Positions 23,296 to 31,798 of a stretch of 40,473 nucleotides of DNA are shown here, one piece after another (the first letter of the stretch is position 1; each line of letters opens with the position of its first letter). The DNA lies in assembly GCA_020073105.1 (NCBI GenBank), contig JAIQFW010000009.1, positions 1-40,473 of the forward strand, in the 5' to 3' direction. Source of the DNA: Terriglobia bacterium (GTDB lineage Bacteria > Acidobacteriota > Terriglobia > Terriglobales > Acidobacteriaceae). The translations under genes were made by a program, and so were the position numbers. A model generated the notes under the pieces. It was not told the DNA's origin. It did no database searches and saw only the letters and a list, made by a program, of their open reading frames with translations.

Positions 23296-23760
23296 GTGAG
23301 AAGACACAGTTCCTTTGTTTTTGTTCTGGTATTTGCCCTGACGTCCTGCCTGCTGGCGCAGGATGCAGCTTCGGGCAGCAGCGAGTCCACCAACCTTGCC
23401 GGCAAGTGGAAGATGTCCTGGCAGGGCCGTAATGGCCAGCGACAGGGCACACTCCAATTGCAGCAGGACGGGTCTCAGCTTACCGGCACGCTGGCCGGAG
23501 AACGCGGCTCGGTTCCCGTCACCGGCAGCGTCAATGGGAACAACATTTCTTTCAGCGTGAAGATGCAAGGACGTCGCAGCATTGCTTTGGACTACACCGG
23601 TACAGTCGACGGCGACAAGATGAGTGGCACCATTAAAGCCGAAGGTGGCGGACGGTTTGGACGCCGCCGCGGCGGCCAGGGCCAGCAAGACCATTCCTGG
23701 ACGGCAACTCGCGATACGGGCAATTCCGGAAGCCCAAGCGCGCCCAGCAACGGTCTTTAA
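23296..23760 (+). CDS. Small secreted protein, Gly/Arg-rich C-terminus
   Basis: A 154-residue protein starting with GTG at 23296 after AGGAGAT. It has a signal peptide (FVFVLVFALTSCLLAQ). The middle repeats a beta pattern of W-K-x-S-W-x-G (LAGKWKMSWQG), GTLQLQQDGSQLTGTLAG and GSVNGNNISFSV. Similar lipocalin-like small secreted proteins occur in Acidobacteriota and Planctomycetes. The C-terminus is rich in Gly, Arg and Gln (GGGRFGRRRGGQGQQ). A strong terminator follows. The function is unknown. Confidence 0.78.
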   Translation: MRRHSSFVFVLVFALTSCLLAQDAASGSSESTNLAGKWKMSWQGRNGQRQGTLQLQQDGSQLTGTLAGERGSVPVTGSVNGNNISFSVKMQGRRSIALDYTGTVDGDKMSGTIKAEGGGRFGRRRGGQGQQDHSWTATRDTGNSGSPSAPSNGL

Positions 23761-23775
23761 TTTCGGTTCTGCCAT

Positions 23776-23817
23776 GGGACCTCTGCCACTCTCTCCCCGG
23801 CGGAGGTCCCTTTTTTT
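23776..23817 (+). terminator. Rho-independent terminator
   Basis: Stem GGGACCTCTGCC (23776-23787) pairs with GGCGGAGGTCCC (23799-23810) at 11 of 12 positions and is followed by TTTTTTT (23811-23817). It ends the transcript of the secreted protein gene at 23296-23760. Confidence 0.88.
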
Positions 23818-23905
23818 CTCTTCGACCTCGGCGGCTTTTCTCTGCGTACTCTGCGACTGAGGGTATTGATCTCGGACAGTTGACTGCCCTTCCTAGGCCC
23901 GCAAG

Positions 23906-24250
23906 ATGGTTGCCTTCGCCGCCTTCGGCCATCTGGCTGAGCACGTGGAAAAGCTGACCGTTGTCTCCCTCGATTCCGGTCAGGTTTTGAAAGCCACGGC
24001 TTTCGCGAAGCCAAGGACTGGGCCCATTCGCTTCTCTCCCGACGGCAAAGCGGTCGTCTACCCTGTCCGCACCGGCGGCGTCGATAATTTATGGTCCCAA
24101 CCGTTGGATGGTGCCGTCGGCAAGCCGCTTACCCAGTTCCCGGCAGAACATATCGTCGATTTTCATTGGTCGCCGGATGGCAAACAGCTTGGATTGATCC
24201 GCGGCCACACCGATTCCGACGTGGTGCTTATCCGCGACGCGCAACAATAG
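23906..24250 (+). pseudogene. C-terminal remnant of a TolB/WD40-like beta-propeller protein
   Basis: The 114-residue frame contains IRFSPDGKAVVYPVR, GGVDNLWSQPLDGAVGKPLTQF and FHWSPDGKQLGLIRGHTDSDVVLI. These are the last blades of the PD40/TolB propellers that end many acidobacterial Ser/Thr kinases and CadC-like proteins. No kinase or HTH domain precedes it. It is probably the surviving 3' end of a deleted gene; a short stand-alone protein is less likely. Confidence 0.65.
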
Positions 24251-24349
24251 GTGAGGGACTCCGGGCACCATGTGTAGAGGCAGGGGTGTCCCAGGTCTCG
24301 CCGGCTTTGCGAGACCTGGGAACAAGCAGGACGGTCGCAGAATCTACCC

Positions 24350-24829
24350 TTACAGGTACCGCCCTACTTTTTCCTGATACGCCCTGTAGCTCTCGCCAAA
24401 TCTCTCGGTGAGGTACCTTTCTTCCGGCAAGACCGCAGTGAAATGCACGACCAGCAACGAGAACGGCGCCAGCACAGATATCCAGAGATTCTTAAAGGCC
24501 AAGCCGAGACCGACTTGGACGAGCGTCACTCCCACATACATGGGATTGCGGGTGAACCGGTAGGGCCCACTTAGCAACAGTTCCGGAGACGGCGTCCAGG
24601 GCTTGGGGTTTTGGCCGGTGCGCGCAAAGAGAGTCCGCGCGGGGACACCGATGGTCAATCCGCCCAGCACAATGGCCACTCCTGCCCAGCGAACGAGGCT
24701 GCCATGCCCAGCCAGGGGAATGGGCGCAACCGCGTATCGTAGGACAACCCCGAGCAGCAAGGAGATCAGAAAGACAAAAGGAGGCGCAAAGCGCACATTC
24801 GCGCCCCGTTCGCTAGACTTGGCTTCCAT
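24350..24829 (-). CDS. Isoprenylcysteine carboxyl methyltransferase (ICMT)-like membrane protein
   Basis: A 159-residue integral membrane protein. Helices are visible at FVFLISLLLGVVLRYAV, WAGVAIVLGGLTIGV, VGVTLVQVGLGLAF and ISVLAPFSLLVVHF. The motif LLLSGPYRFTRNPMYVG and the C-terminal EERYLTERFGESYRAYQEKV are the signature of the ICMT/phospholipid methyltransferase group. In bacteria the substrates are mostly unknown. The start at 24829 removes a doubtful N-terminal extension. It follows the peroxiredoxin gene by 90 bp on the same strand. Confidence 0.88.
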   Translation of the reverse strand: MEAKSSERGANVRFAPPFVFLISLLLGVVLRYAVAPIPLAGHGSLVRWAGVAIVLGGLTIGVPARTLFARTGQNPKPWTPSPELLLSGPYRFTRNPMYVGVTLVQVGLGLAFKNLWISVLAPFSLLVVHFTAVLPEERYLTERFGESYRAYQEKVGRYL

Positions 24830-24919
24830 CAACGCGTTCCTTCCCCTGAATGTACGGCAAGCAGTGGACTTCAGAACATTTCCGTTTTGGAATCTGGTTT
24901 GTGGTGGCCCAAAGTGCAA

Positions 24920-25414
24920 TCAGTCCTGGGGGCTGAGTTTCTGCAGCGCCTCCAGCAACTCATCATTCTTTGGGGTCTGATCCAGCGGATACACCCTGGC
25001 AAACACAATCTTCCCGCCCTTGTCCACGATGAACGCCGCGCGCTCGCTGATTCCCGCCAGCGGCGGACCCTCCCGCATGATGCCGAACGCCTGCGTTACC
25101 GCACCGTGCGGATAGAAGTCCGAGCACATCGGAATGTGGATCTCGCCAATCTCAAATTTCTGCCACGCCTTGTGGCTGTAGATCGAATCTACGCTTATGT
25201 CCAGGACCTGGGCATCGAGGGCGGCGAACTTCTCGCGATCCGAGTCGAGCGCCGGCACCTGTTCCCCTCACGTCGGTGTCCAGTCCAGGGGGTGGAACGT
25301 CACCACCACGCGCTGTTTTCCGCGATAGTCGCTGAGCCGTATCTTGACGTTGCGCCCGTCCTCGACCGCCGGCAGCTCAAAGTCCGGCGCCACATCCCCC
25401 ACCTTCAGTGCCAT
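24920..25414 (-). CDS. Peroxiredoxin, probable selenoprotein (in-frame UGA at the catalytic position)
   Basis: A 164-residue AhpC/TSA-family peroxiredoxin if the TGA at 25268-25270 is read as selenocysteine. The start at 25414 (MALKVGDVAPDFELP) follows GGAG. The first 48 residues end PLDWTPT. Then comes TGA, and the same frame continues GEQVPALDSDREKF, AQVLDISVDSIYSHKAWQKF and GISERAAFIVDKGGKI to a final TGA stop. The family motif is P-x3-T-x2-C; here it is P-x3-T-x2-UGA, so the UGA sits exactly on the peroxidatic cysteine. No frameshift is needed and both halves keep family homology. A possible hairpin follows the UGA: CTCG and CGAG arms 24-36 nt downstream with loop GATCG, inside outer arms GGCG and CGCC. 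A nonsense mutation is the alternative. Two separate small genes are unlikely. Confidence 0.85.
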
Positions 25415-25500
25415 TTCCGTCTCTCCGTTGTCATCGCATTTTACTCTCGAAGCGACTTGATTTTGTCTTATCCGCAGAAATCCGCGGCGTGAGTTTGTCC

Positions 25501-25530
25501 CAAACACAAAGGGCAGCCTTTCGGCTGCCC
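25501..25530 (-). terminator. Terminator of the cold-shock gene
   Basis: Perfect stem GGGCAGCC (25511-25518), loop TTTC, GGCTGCCC (25523-25530). On the minus strand it is followed by the T-rich TTTGTGTTT. It lies 24 bp after the csp stop and 87 bp before the peroxiredoxin start, so the two genes are separate units. Confidence 0.85.
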
Positions 25531-25553
25531 TCGTTTCGGATTGTAAAAGTGGC

Positions 25554-25754
25554 TTACGCCGGCTTTACGTTCTCGGCCTGCCAGCCCTTGGGGCCCTTGA
25601 CCACATCGAACTGGACTTGCTGGCCTTCCTGCAGGCTGCGGAATCCACTGGCCTGGATTGCCGAGAAGTGTACGAACACGTCCTCGCCATTCTGACGGCT
25701 GATGAAACCATAACCCTTGGCGTCGTTAAACCACTTTACTGTTCCTGTTTCCAT
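25554..25754 (-). CDS. Cold-shock domain protein (CspA family)
   Basis: A 66-residue single OB-fold RNA chaperone. RNP1 is KGYGFISRQ and RNP2 is DVFVHFSAI; the N-terminus [18 protein letters not shown] is canonical. Residues and length are standard. The space upstream (25755 to about 25880) has no gene and may hold the long 5' leader typical of such mRNAs. Confidence 0.97.
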   Translation of the reverse strand: METGTVKWFNDAKGYGFISRQNGEDVFVHFSAIQASGFRSLQEGQQVQFDVVKGPKGWQAENVKPA

Positions 25755-26030
25755 AGTGTTGCTTTGCTTCCTTTTCGTTGATATCGCGCTGAGTCAATCG
25801 CCGGACTTCTGCAGGCAGGTCACGCTGTGTAGCGGGAGTTACTGGGAACTGCAAAGACCGCAAAGTTCAAACGCACCTTTATTGTAAACGAAAGTATGCG
25901 AGAATGGCTATCGTTACTTAGATAATTGGCTCGTAAGTGTCCGGCCTGCAATGTCTTGCAGCGTTAGCCGCGTGGAAGTCAGGTTGTCGTGGGGCGAGAT
26001 TTTGCCCGTGCTCGGGTCTGGGGGAGTCGC

Positions 26031-27932
26031 GTGAAGCGCCTGATCCTTCTTCATGTTTTGGCCACCGTTCTGGTGCTCGGCTGTGCTGCATCCGGGCAGA
26101 AAGCAAGCCCTCTTCCCACCGCGCAAGCCAATGACAACCGCACCGCAGCAGGCGAACTGAAAAACTATGCCTTGGATCTCCACCTGGAATTGGTGGAAAC
26201 CACTTGGTATCCCGAGCAGGATCGTGGACCCAGCCTTCGTGTCTATGGGTTCTCCGAAACCGGCAAAGCACCTCGCATACCCGGCCCCTTGATCCGCGTT
26301 CCACAGGGCACTGAGATCCACGCGACTCTGCACAACACCCTACCCACTGTGATGTTTGTCCGCGGGCTGCACTCGCATGCCGCGACCGGCTCCGAGCCGT
26401 TGCGTGTCGCCCCCGGGGAGGCCGTCGAAGTTCGCTTCACCGCCAGCTCACCAGGTTCGTATTACTACTCGGCGCGAAGCACAAAAGATTCGATCGGTGA
26501 AGTCGGTTCTCTCCCCATTACCGAAGACCTGCCGATGGGCGAGGGCCCATTCGGAATCGAGGGCCAGCTAAACGGTGGTTTCATCGTAGATCCGCCCGGC
26601 AATGCCGCGGACGACCGCATCTTTATTATCACCTTGTGGATGCGGGGTGTGATCACGCCGCCCTTTCGTGAGATCGCAGCCATCAACGGGAAGTCCTGGC
26701 CTTACACGGAACGCCTGTCCCATCACGTGGGCGATTCGGTTCGCTGGCGCATCCTCAACCCGTCAGTCTCCGATCACGCCATGCATTTGCACGGCTTCTT
26801 TTTTCGTGTGGACAGTCTGGGCGACGGCGACCGAGACAAGAGTTACTCGCCAGACGAAGCTCCTCATGCGGTCACGCAGCACCTGCCTCCGGGCGGAACG
26901 ATGTCTCTGACCTGGACTCCGGAGCGTGCAGGCCAATGGCTTTTCCACTGTCACATGTCCTCGCACATGGCGGAACCAAGTGTGGCCTCGCAGCTGGAGC
27001 CGGATTCGCATGCATCAGATCATGCCGGCGCCGAGGATTCGTCGGGCATGAGGGGCCTCATCCTCGGCGTCACCGTCACTGGAGACCGAGCTGCTCCTAC
27101 CATGGCCTCAGATCGCAAGCCGCGCCAGCTCCGGCTCCTGGTACGCGAGAAGCCGGCAACCCGTTTCTCTCTTGCCCGCATGGGCTACCTGATCCAGGAA
27201 GGCGCGGGAGCAGAGACGTCCGATCCCCCGTCCATACCCGGCCCGCCACTCGTCCTCACCCGCGGCGAGCCCGTCGAAATTACGGTCGTCAACCAACTCA
27301 AGGAAGAGACTTCAGTCCATTGGCATGGCATCGAGTTGGAGAGCTATTACGACGGCGTGCCGGGATGGAGTGGTGCGTCGCCGCAGACCACGCCCCCGAT
27401 CCCGCCCGGCGGCAGCTTTCTCGCCCGCATGACACCTCCGCGGTCGGGCACCTTCATCTACCACACCCACTGGCATGACGTAGCCCAACTGACCAGCGGA
27501 CTGTACGGGCCCCTGCTGGTTCTTGAGCCTGGCGAGAAATACGATCCCGCGGTGGACAAGATTTTCATCATCAGCCGCGCTGGACCGGACGAATCGGAGT
27601 CGCCGCTGCTATTGAACGGCAGTCCCCAGCCGCCTCCCCTGGTTCTGAAGTCGGGCACGAAGTATCGCCTGCGATTCATCAACATCGCCAAAGACGATTC
27701 CGACCCCACGGTTTCGCTCGGCTCCAATGGCACCCCCGTGTCGTGGCGTGCCTTGGCGAAGGACGGCTGGGCCTCTCCCACGGTCCAGCCGTTGCAACCG
27801 GCGCATCAGCTTGTGTCAGTCGGTGAAACCTACGACTTTGAGTTCATCCCCGAACGTGCCGGCGAACTGACCCTGCAGATCACCTTGGGCTTCCTCAGAA
27901 CCCAGATCACTCAGCTGATTACGGTGCACTGA
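26031..27932 (+). CDS. Multicopper oxidase, permuted motif order, exported
   Basis: A 633-residue protein starting with GTG at 26031 after GGGGAG. The N-terminus ends in a lipobox-like LVLGCAA, suggesting a lipoprotein. All four copper-binding His motifs are present but in unusual order. HAMHLHG (249-255) and HCHMSSHM (306-313), which are normally C-terminal, come first. HWHG (430-433) and YHTHWH (477-482), normally N-terminal, come last. A degenerate cupredoxin domain (GLHSHA near 112-117) precedes them. The set still supplies the type 1 Cys-His site and the His residues of the trinuclear centre. The substrate is unknown; copper or organic oxidation is plausible for exported enzymes. It is divergent from the csp gene. 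Confidence 0.88.
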   Translation: MKRLILLHVLATVLVLGCAASGQKASPLPTAQANDNRTAAGELKNYALDLHLELVETTWYPEQDRGPSLRVYGFSETGKAPRIPGPLIRVPQGTEIHATLHNTLPTVMFVRGLHSHAATGSEPLRVAPGEAVEVRFTASSPGSYYYSARSTKDSIGEVGSLPITEDLPMGEGPFGIEGQLNGGFIVDPPGNAADDRIFIITLWMRGVITPPFREIAAINGKSWPYTERLSHHVGDSVRWRILNPSVSDHAMHLHGFFFRVDSLGDGDRDKSYSPDEAPHAVTQHLPPGGTMSLTWTPERAGQWLFHCHMSSHMAEPSVASQLEPDSHASDHAGAEDSSGMRGLILGVTVTGDRAAPTMASDRKPRQLRLLVREKPATRFSLARMGYLIQEGAGAETSDPPSIPGPPLVLTRGEPVEITVVNQLKEETSVHWHGIELESYYDGVPGWSGASPQTTPPIPPGGSFLARMTPPRSGTFIYHTHWHDVAQLTSGLYGPLLVLEPGEKYDPAVDKIFIISRAGPDESESPLLLNGSPQPPPLVLKSGTKYRLRFINIAKDDSDPTVSLGSNGTPVSWRALAKDGWASPTVQPLQPAHQLVSVGETYDFEFIPERAGELTLQITLGFLRTQITQLITVH

Positions 27933-28093
27933 GGCCCGCAGTGGCCTAAATTCACCCACGGCAAAGGGGATTTGCTCTGTGATCCTCTGTGTCCCCGGTG
28001 GTTAACTCAGGCCACTCCGAGGCTTGCAACGTGCCAGCAGTTAGAATGGATAGAAGCTCGAAACTTAATGGGCCCACCGTCGTCACTAACTAG

Positions 28094-29008
28094 ATGAAAT
28101 CACGGATTTCTGCAATTCTGCTCCTCCTCTGTTGTTCTCCCGCATTTGCCGACATCGTGACTGATGTTCGCATCGCCCTGTCGCAAGGCAACGTTGCGGC
28201 TGCCACGTCCCAACTGGAGAGTTACCGCGCTGCCCACGGCACCGACCCCGAGTACCTGGAAGCGCTCTCCTGGATGGCACGAGCTTTCTTGTCCGCACAG
28301 CAACTGGGCCAGGCTGAAACCTACGCTAAACAAACCGAAACTTCTGCCCGCCAACTCCTTCAACATCGCGCGCTGGACGCCGAGCCCCACCTGCCGCTTG
28401 CTTTGGGTGCTGCGCTCGAAGTACAGGCCCAAGTTCTAAGTGCCCGCGGTCAGAACGCGCAGGCGGTCGCTCTGCTGAAACGCAGTCTCGCAACCTACGG
28501 CAACACTTCCCTGCGCTCACGGCTGCAGAAGAATCTCAACCTGCTCGGACTTGCCGGACAACTTGCTCCCCCGCTGAGCACGGCAGAATATCTAGGAGTA
28601 CGGCCCATGTCCTTGAGCCAACTGAAGGGATCGCCCGTCCTTCTGTTCTTTTGGGCGCACTGGTGCGGAGACTGCAAGCACGAAGGCCCGGTTATCGCTC
28701 AATTGAAAGCGGACTTTGCCTCCCATGGCTTGAAGGTCGAAGCGCCCACCCAGCTCTACGGCTACGCCGCCTATGGAGAGGACGCCAAGCCCAAGGACGA
28801 ACTGGCTTACATCGGGCGCGTGTGGCAGCGCTACTATCCGGGGCTGCAAGATGTTCCCGTCCCCGTCAGCAAAGTCAATTTCGATCGCTACGGTGCCAGC
28901 ACGACGCCGACTCTGGTTCTGATCGACCGCAAAGGCCGCGTCGCTCTCTATCATCCGGGGGTAATGTCGTACGACGACCTGCGCGCCGCGATCGAAAAGG
29001 CAATGTAG
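28094..29008 (+). CDS. Exported thioredoxin-like (TlpA-type) protein with helical N-terminal domain
   Basis: A 304-residue protein with a signal peptide (MKSRISAILLLLCCSPAFA). Residues of about 20-160 are helical and TPR-like (GNVAAATSQLESYRAAHG and GQNAQAVALLKRSLATYG). The C-terminal thioredoxin fold has the active site WAHWCGDCKHEGP and a cis-Pro loop STTPTLVLIDRKG. The CGDC pair suits a periplasmic reductase or disulfide role. The domain order is usual for acidobacterial TlpA-like proteins. Confidence 0.85.
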   Translation: MKSRISAILLLLCCSPAFADIVTDVRIALSQGNVAAATSQLESYRAAHGTDPEYLEALSWMARAFLSAQQLGQAETYAKQTETSARQLLQHRALDAEPHLPLALGAALEVQAQVLSARGQNAQAVALLKRSLATYGNTSLRSRLQKNLNLLGLAGQLAPPLSTAEYLGVRPMSLSQLKGSPVLLFFWAHWCGDCKHEGPVIAQLKADFASHGLKVEAPTQLYGYAAYGEDAKPKDELAYIGRVWQRYYPGLQDVPVPVSKVNFDRYGASTTPTLVLIDRKGRVALYHPGVMSYDDLRAAIEKAM

Positions 29009-29103
29009 GCGCGGGCGTCCTCGCTCGTGCGGCTTCTTGTTCAATCTGCGTTGATCCGCGAAGATCTGCGGCGAACGCTTTTCTCTTCTGCGATTAGGGG
29101 TTC

Positions 29104-29505
29104 CTACCGCCGCCGGAACACCTCAAACACCAGATTGAACAGCTGCACCAGCGTGATCCCGATCGCCACGTACACCGCAACCTCCAACCTGCGAGCGGAG
29201 TCTTTGGTGGTTTTCAACTGGTCGGAGATCTCCGTGGTGGTGTGGTAAAGCGTATCGGCAAGTTGCTCGAAGTGCTCGGTCGAAGCCCGCAGCCGTTCCA
29301 GCACTCGCGACATCGCGGAAAGCGCCGCCGCCATCTGCTCGCCATTGCGCACATCGAGTTCAGTCTTGCAGGCCGTCCACCACGCGCTCCCCGGCGGGTT
29401 GTCATACATGCGCTGCCGGATCTCTTCGTAAGACCGCGTGCGCAACAACTGCACCAGCGCCTGGACGGTTCCAACCTCGCGCAAATCTGTTGTGGGGAGG
29501 GCCAT
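29104..29505 (-). CDS. Hypothetical protein with C-terminal membrane helix
   Basis: A 133-residue protein. The N-terminus (VQALVQLLRTRSYEEIRQRM) is helical. The middle is a long amphipathic, coiled-coil-like helix (MSRVLERLRASTEHFEQLAD). A single C-terminal transmembrane segment (AVYVAIGITLVQLFNLVFEVF) is followed by RRR, so the C-terminus is probably cytoplasmic. I do not recognise a family. It is divergent from rsmG. Confidence 0.7.
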   Translation of the reverse strand: MALPTTDLREVGTVQALVQLLRTRSYEEIRQRMYDNPPGSAWWTACKTELDVRNGEQMAAALSAMSRVLERLRASTEHFEQLADTLYHTTTEISDQLKTTKDSARRLEVAVYVAIGITLVQLFNLVFEVFRRR

Positions 29506-29690
29506 AAAGAGTGAGTCTAACAGCCCACCCGTGGTTACTTGAGATACCCAAAGTCCACTCCGGGCTTGGCTTTTCAGACATGCGCGGGCTGCGCGTAACC
29601 AGTTACCCCCTGGTGTGCGTGTGGCAGTTTTCTGGGATTTCGGCGACCCTCTGCACTCTCAGCGGTTAAGATGTTGTGCTCGGTACGTTC

Positions 29691-30419
29691 ATGGACACCA
29701 CCCGCATCGCCGAGTTGCTGCAGCCTTTCTTGACCAGGGTTGTTCCCTCTTCAGGCTTGTCATTGCGAGCGGGCGTTAGCCCCGAGGAATCTGCTGTTCT
29801 TTCCGCCGGCCAACTCGGGCAAATATCGACGTACATCGATCTACTTCTCCGCTGGAATGCACGCATCAACCTCACCGCTGTCCGCCAGCCGGAAGAAATC
29901 GTCACCCGCCACTTCGGCGAGTCGCTGTTCGCTGCCCGATGCCTGTTCCAGGAAACACCGGGGCTGCCCCACCCTGCGCGGTTTTCGCAGGGCGGGAGAG
30001 CAAGTGTCCATCTCATCGACGTCGGTTCCGGCGCCGGCTTCCCAGGACTGCCAATCAAGATCTGGGTACCCGACCTTCACCTGACACTGATCGAGTCCAA
30101 CCAAAAGAAGGCGACCTTCCTGTGCGAGGTCTCCCGTAGTATTACATTGACGAACATCGATGTATTCTCGGGACGAGCCGAGAGCTATACGGGAGATCTC
30201 GCCGATGTGGTCGCCCTCCGCGCCGTGGAACGCTTCGATATCACCCTCCCTGTTGCTGCGCGCTTGGTTGCTCGAGGCGGCCGCCTGGCTCTCCTCATCG
30301 GAGCGTCGCAGGCCATGCGCGCCCGAGACCTTGCGCCAGAGCTGGTCTGGGCGAAAGAGATGCCAGTTCCTCTCTCCTCCAACAGGATCCTGCTCCTCGG
30401 CACCAAGGCAGCAGGCTGA
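29691..30419 (+). CDS. rsmG: 16S rRNA (guanine527-N7)-methyltransferase RsmG
   Basis: RsmG (GidB) methylates G527 of 16S rRNA with SAM. It is 242 residues, longer than the roughly 207 of E. coli. The SAM motif is [17 protein letters not shown], and [14 protein letters not shown] is the conserved N-terminal block. Two in-frame palindromic elements explain the extra length. The first (about residues 21-39, [17 protein letters not shown]) lies between helix LLQPFL and [12 protein letters not shown]. The second (about residues 90-104, [15 protein letters not shown]) lies before VHLIDVGSG. Both are loop positions. The gene leads into parS-parA-parB, the usual origin-proximal arrangement. A GTG start at 29676 is also possible. 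Confidence 0.94.
   Translation: MDTTRIAELLQPFLTRVVPSSGLSLRAGVSPEESAVLSAGQLGQISTYIDLLLRWNARINLTAVRQPEEIVTRHFGESLFAARCLFQETPGLPHPARFSQGGRASVHLIDVGSGAGFPGLPIKIWVPDLHLTLIESNQKKATFLCEVSRSITLTNIDVFSGRAESYTGDLADVVALRAVERFDITLPVAARLVARGGRLALLIGASQAMRARDLAPELVWAKEMPVPLSSNRILLLGTKAAG
29757..29806. repeat. Repeat family B, copy 1 (inside rsmG)
   Basis: About 50 bp beginning TTGTCATTGCGAGCGGGCGT and ending near TCTGCTGTTCTTTCC. Its reverse complement matches 31838-31884 inside parB over nearly its whole length (shared core AGATTCCTCGGGGCTAA). It is translated in frame in both genes but from opposite strands of the repeat. Confidence 0.82.
29966..29996. repeat. Repeat family C hairpin (inside rsmG)
   Basis: CCCCACCCTGCG pairs with CGCAGGGCGGG around GGTTTT. 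It resembles the hairpin CCCACCCTAGCGC/GCGCTAGGATGGG at 31737-31769 between parA and parB. It is translated as [15 protein letters not shown] without breaking the frame. Confidence 0.65.
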
Positions 30420-30626
30420 TGAGGAACCAAGCTTGACACGCCGCGATTCAGTAAACAGGTGGGAAGTCCAATTGAAAAGTCATGGTGAAATGGTGAGCCC
30501 AGCTCAGCCCGGCTACGTTATCACTGGTGAAAGTGGGAGAGAACCATCCACAAACCGCAGAAGCGGCATGCCATGCTGGATAAGGAGTCGAAAATGGCAC
30601 CAGGAGGCGATTTCGCGATTCACAAA

Positions 30627-30642
30627 TGTTCCACGTGGAACA
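30627..30642. promoter_or_regulatory. parS site 1
   Basis: TGTTCCACGTGGAACA, a perfect 16-bp palindrome matching the bacterial parS consensus (TGTTtCACGTGaAACA) with the C/G variant. It lies 194 bp upstream of parA. ParB binds here to load the segregation complex. Confidence 0.92.
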
Positions 30643-30672
30643 CTGCGCTCCGAATCTCCGAGCACAGTTGAA

Positions 30673-30688
30673 CGTTCCACGTGGAACA
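30673..30688. promoter_or_regulatory. parS site 2
   Basis: CGTTCCACGTGGAACA, identical to site 1 except for the first base. The centres of the two sites are 46 bp apart. The rest of 30420-30835 shows no convincing gene. Confidence 0.9.
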
Positions 30689-30835
30689 TCTGTGGAAAGG
30701 TGGTTCGTCATATCTCGTAACCTGCCAGCTTTCCTGAACGATCGCTTGTCTCTCGCCTTGCACCGAAATCTGTCGTTGCAATTGCACAGCGACTCGCACT
30801 ATGCTGCGCTCATCTCTGCGTTCTCCGAAAACTGA

Positions 30836-31720
30836 ATGGGACGCGTTATCGCGGTTGCCAACCAGAAGGGCGGCGTGGGCAAGACCACAACTGCCATCAA
30901 TCTGGCCTCGTCTATTGCCGCAGCGGAGGTCAACACGCTGCTCGTCGACTGCGATCCGCAGTCGAACGCCACCAGCGGACTTGGCCTAGCCAAAGACCCA
31001 GACCGGATCAACACTTACTACCTCCTAATGGGTGCGGCGCCCGCAGAAGAGGCCCTGCAGAATACCGAGCTCGAACAGCTCTGGCTCATTCCTTCCCACA
31101 AGAACCTGATTGGCGCGAACATCGAACTGGTCAGCGCGGATCGCCGGGAGTTTCGCTTGCGCGATGCCCTGGCACCCCTGCGCGAGCGCTTTCACTACAT
31201 AATTCTCGATTGCCCGCCGGCGCTCGACCTGTTGACGCTAAATGCCCTAGTTGCCGCCGACTCGGTTCTGATCCCGATGCAGGCCGAGTACTTCGCCCTC
31301 GAAGGAATTTCGGAGCTGCTGGATACAATCGAGCGCATCCGGGGCGGACTGAATCCTGACCTGACCATCGAAGGCGTCGTTCTGACGATGTTCGACGACC
31401 GGACGAACCTCGCGCAGCAGGTGACGGCGGAAGTGAGCCGGTTTTTTGGCGAGAAGCTCTGCAAGACCACGATCCCGCGCAACGTCCGCCTGGCCGAGGC
31501 GCCGAGCCACGGCAAGCCGGTGCTGATCTACGACGTGCGCTCCCGCGGAGCGGAGAGCTACATTCAGCTGGCGAAAGAGATCCTGGGGCACAGCGGTGTG
31601 GTCCAGGAGATGCCCAGCCCGGAGCCGCAGGACGAACAGCAGGTGGTGAACGCGCCGCGCTGGAAGCGTTGGATGAAAGAGCGAAATAAATTGATAACCA
31701 TCAATATACAAGATCGATGA
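30836..31720 (+). CDS. parA: Chromosome partitioning ATPase ParA (Soj)
   Basis: A 294-residue deviant-Walker ATPase that moves ParB-parS complexes. The P-loop KGGVGKTT starts at residue 11 (with the signature lysine), Walker A' gives LLVDCDPQSNATSGLG, and Walker B is IILDCPPALDLLT. The C-terminus is extended and hydrophilic beyond the usual end. It lies upstream of parB and downstream of two parS sites. Confidence 0.96.
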   Translation: MGRVIAVANQKGGVGKTTTAINLASSIAAAEVNTLLVDCDPQSNATSGLGLAKDPDRINTYYLLMGAAPAEEALQNTELEQLWLIPSHKNLIGANIELVSADRREFRLRDALAPLRERFHYIILDCPPALDLLTLNALVAADSVLIPMQAEYFALEGISELLDTIERIRGGLNPDLTIEGVVLTMFDDRTNLAQQVTAEVSRFFGEKLCKTTIPRNVRLAEAPSHGKPVLIYDVRSRGAESYIQLAKEILGHSGVVQEMPSPEPQDEQQVVNAPRWKRWMKERNKLITINIQDR

Positions 31721-31736
31721 ACATCGATGTAAAAGA

Positions 31737-31769
31737 CCCACCCTAGCGCAAAGAACGCGCTAGGATGGG
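31737..31769. repeat. Repeat family C hairpin (parA-parB intergenic)
   Basis: Arms CCCACCCTAGCGC (31737-31749) and GCGCTAGGATGGG (31757-31769) pair at 12 of 13 positions around AAAGAAC. It lies between parA and parB and may attenuate or protect the transcript. Confidence 0.7.
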
Positions 31770-31798
31770 GCACCCATCTTGGATTCGGCGGGGAAACG

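Noticed and set aside
24920-25507. Two separate genes, or a frameshifted peroxiredoxin
   Set aside because: Both halves lie in the same frame with only a TGA between them, at the catalytic Cys position. A single gene with selenocysteine explains this better.
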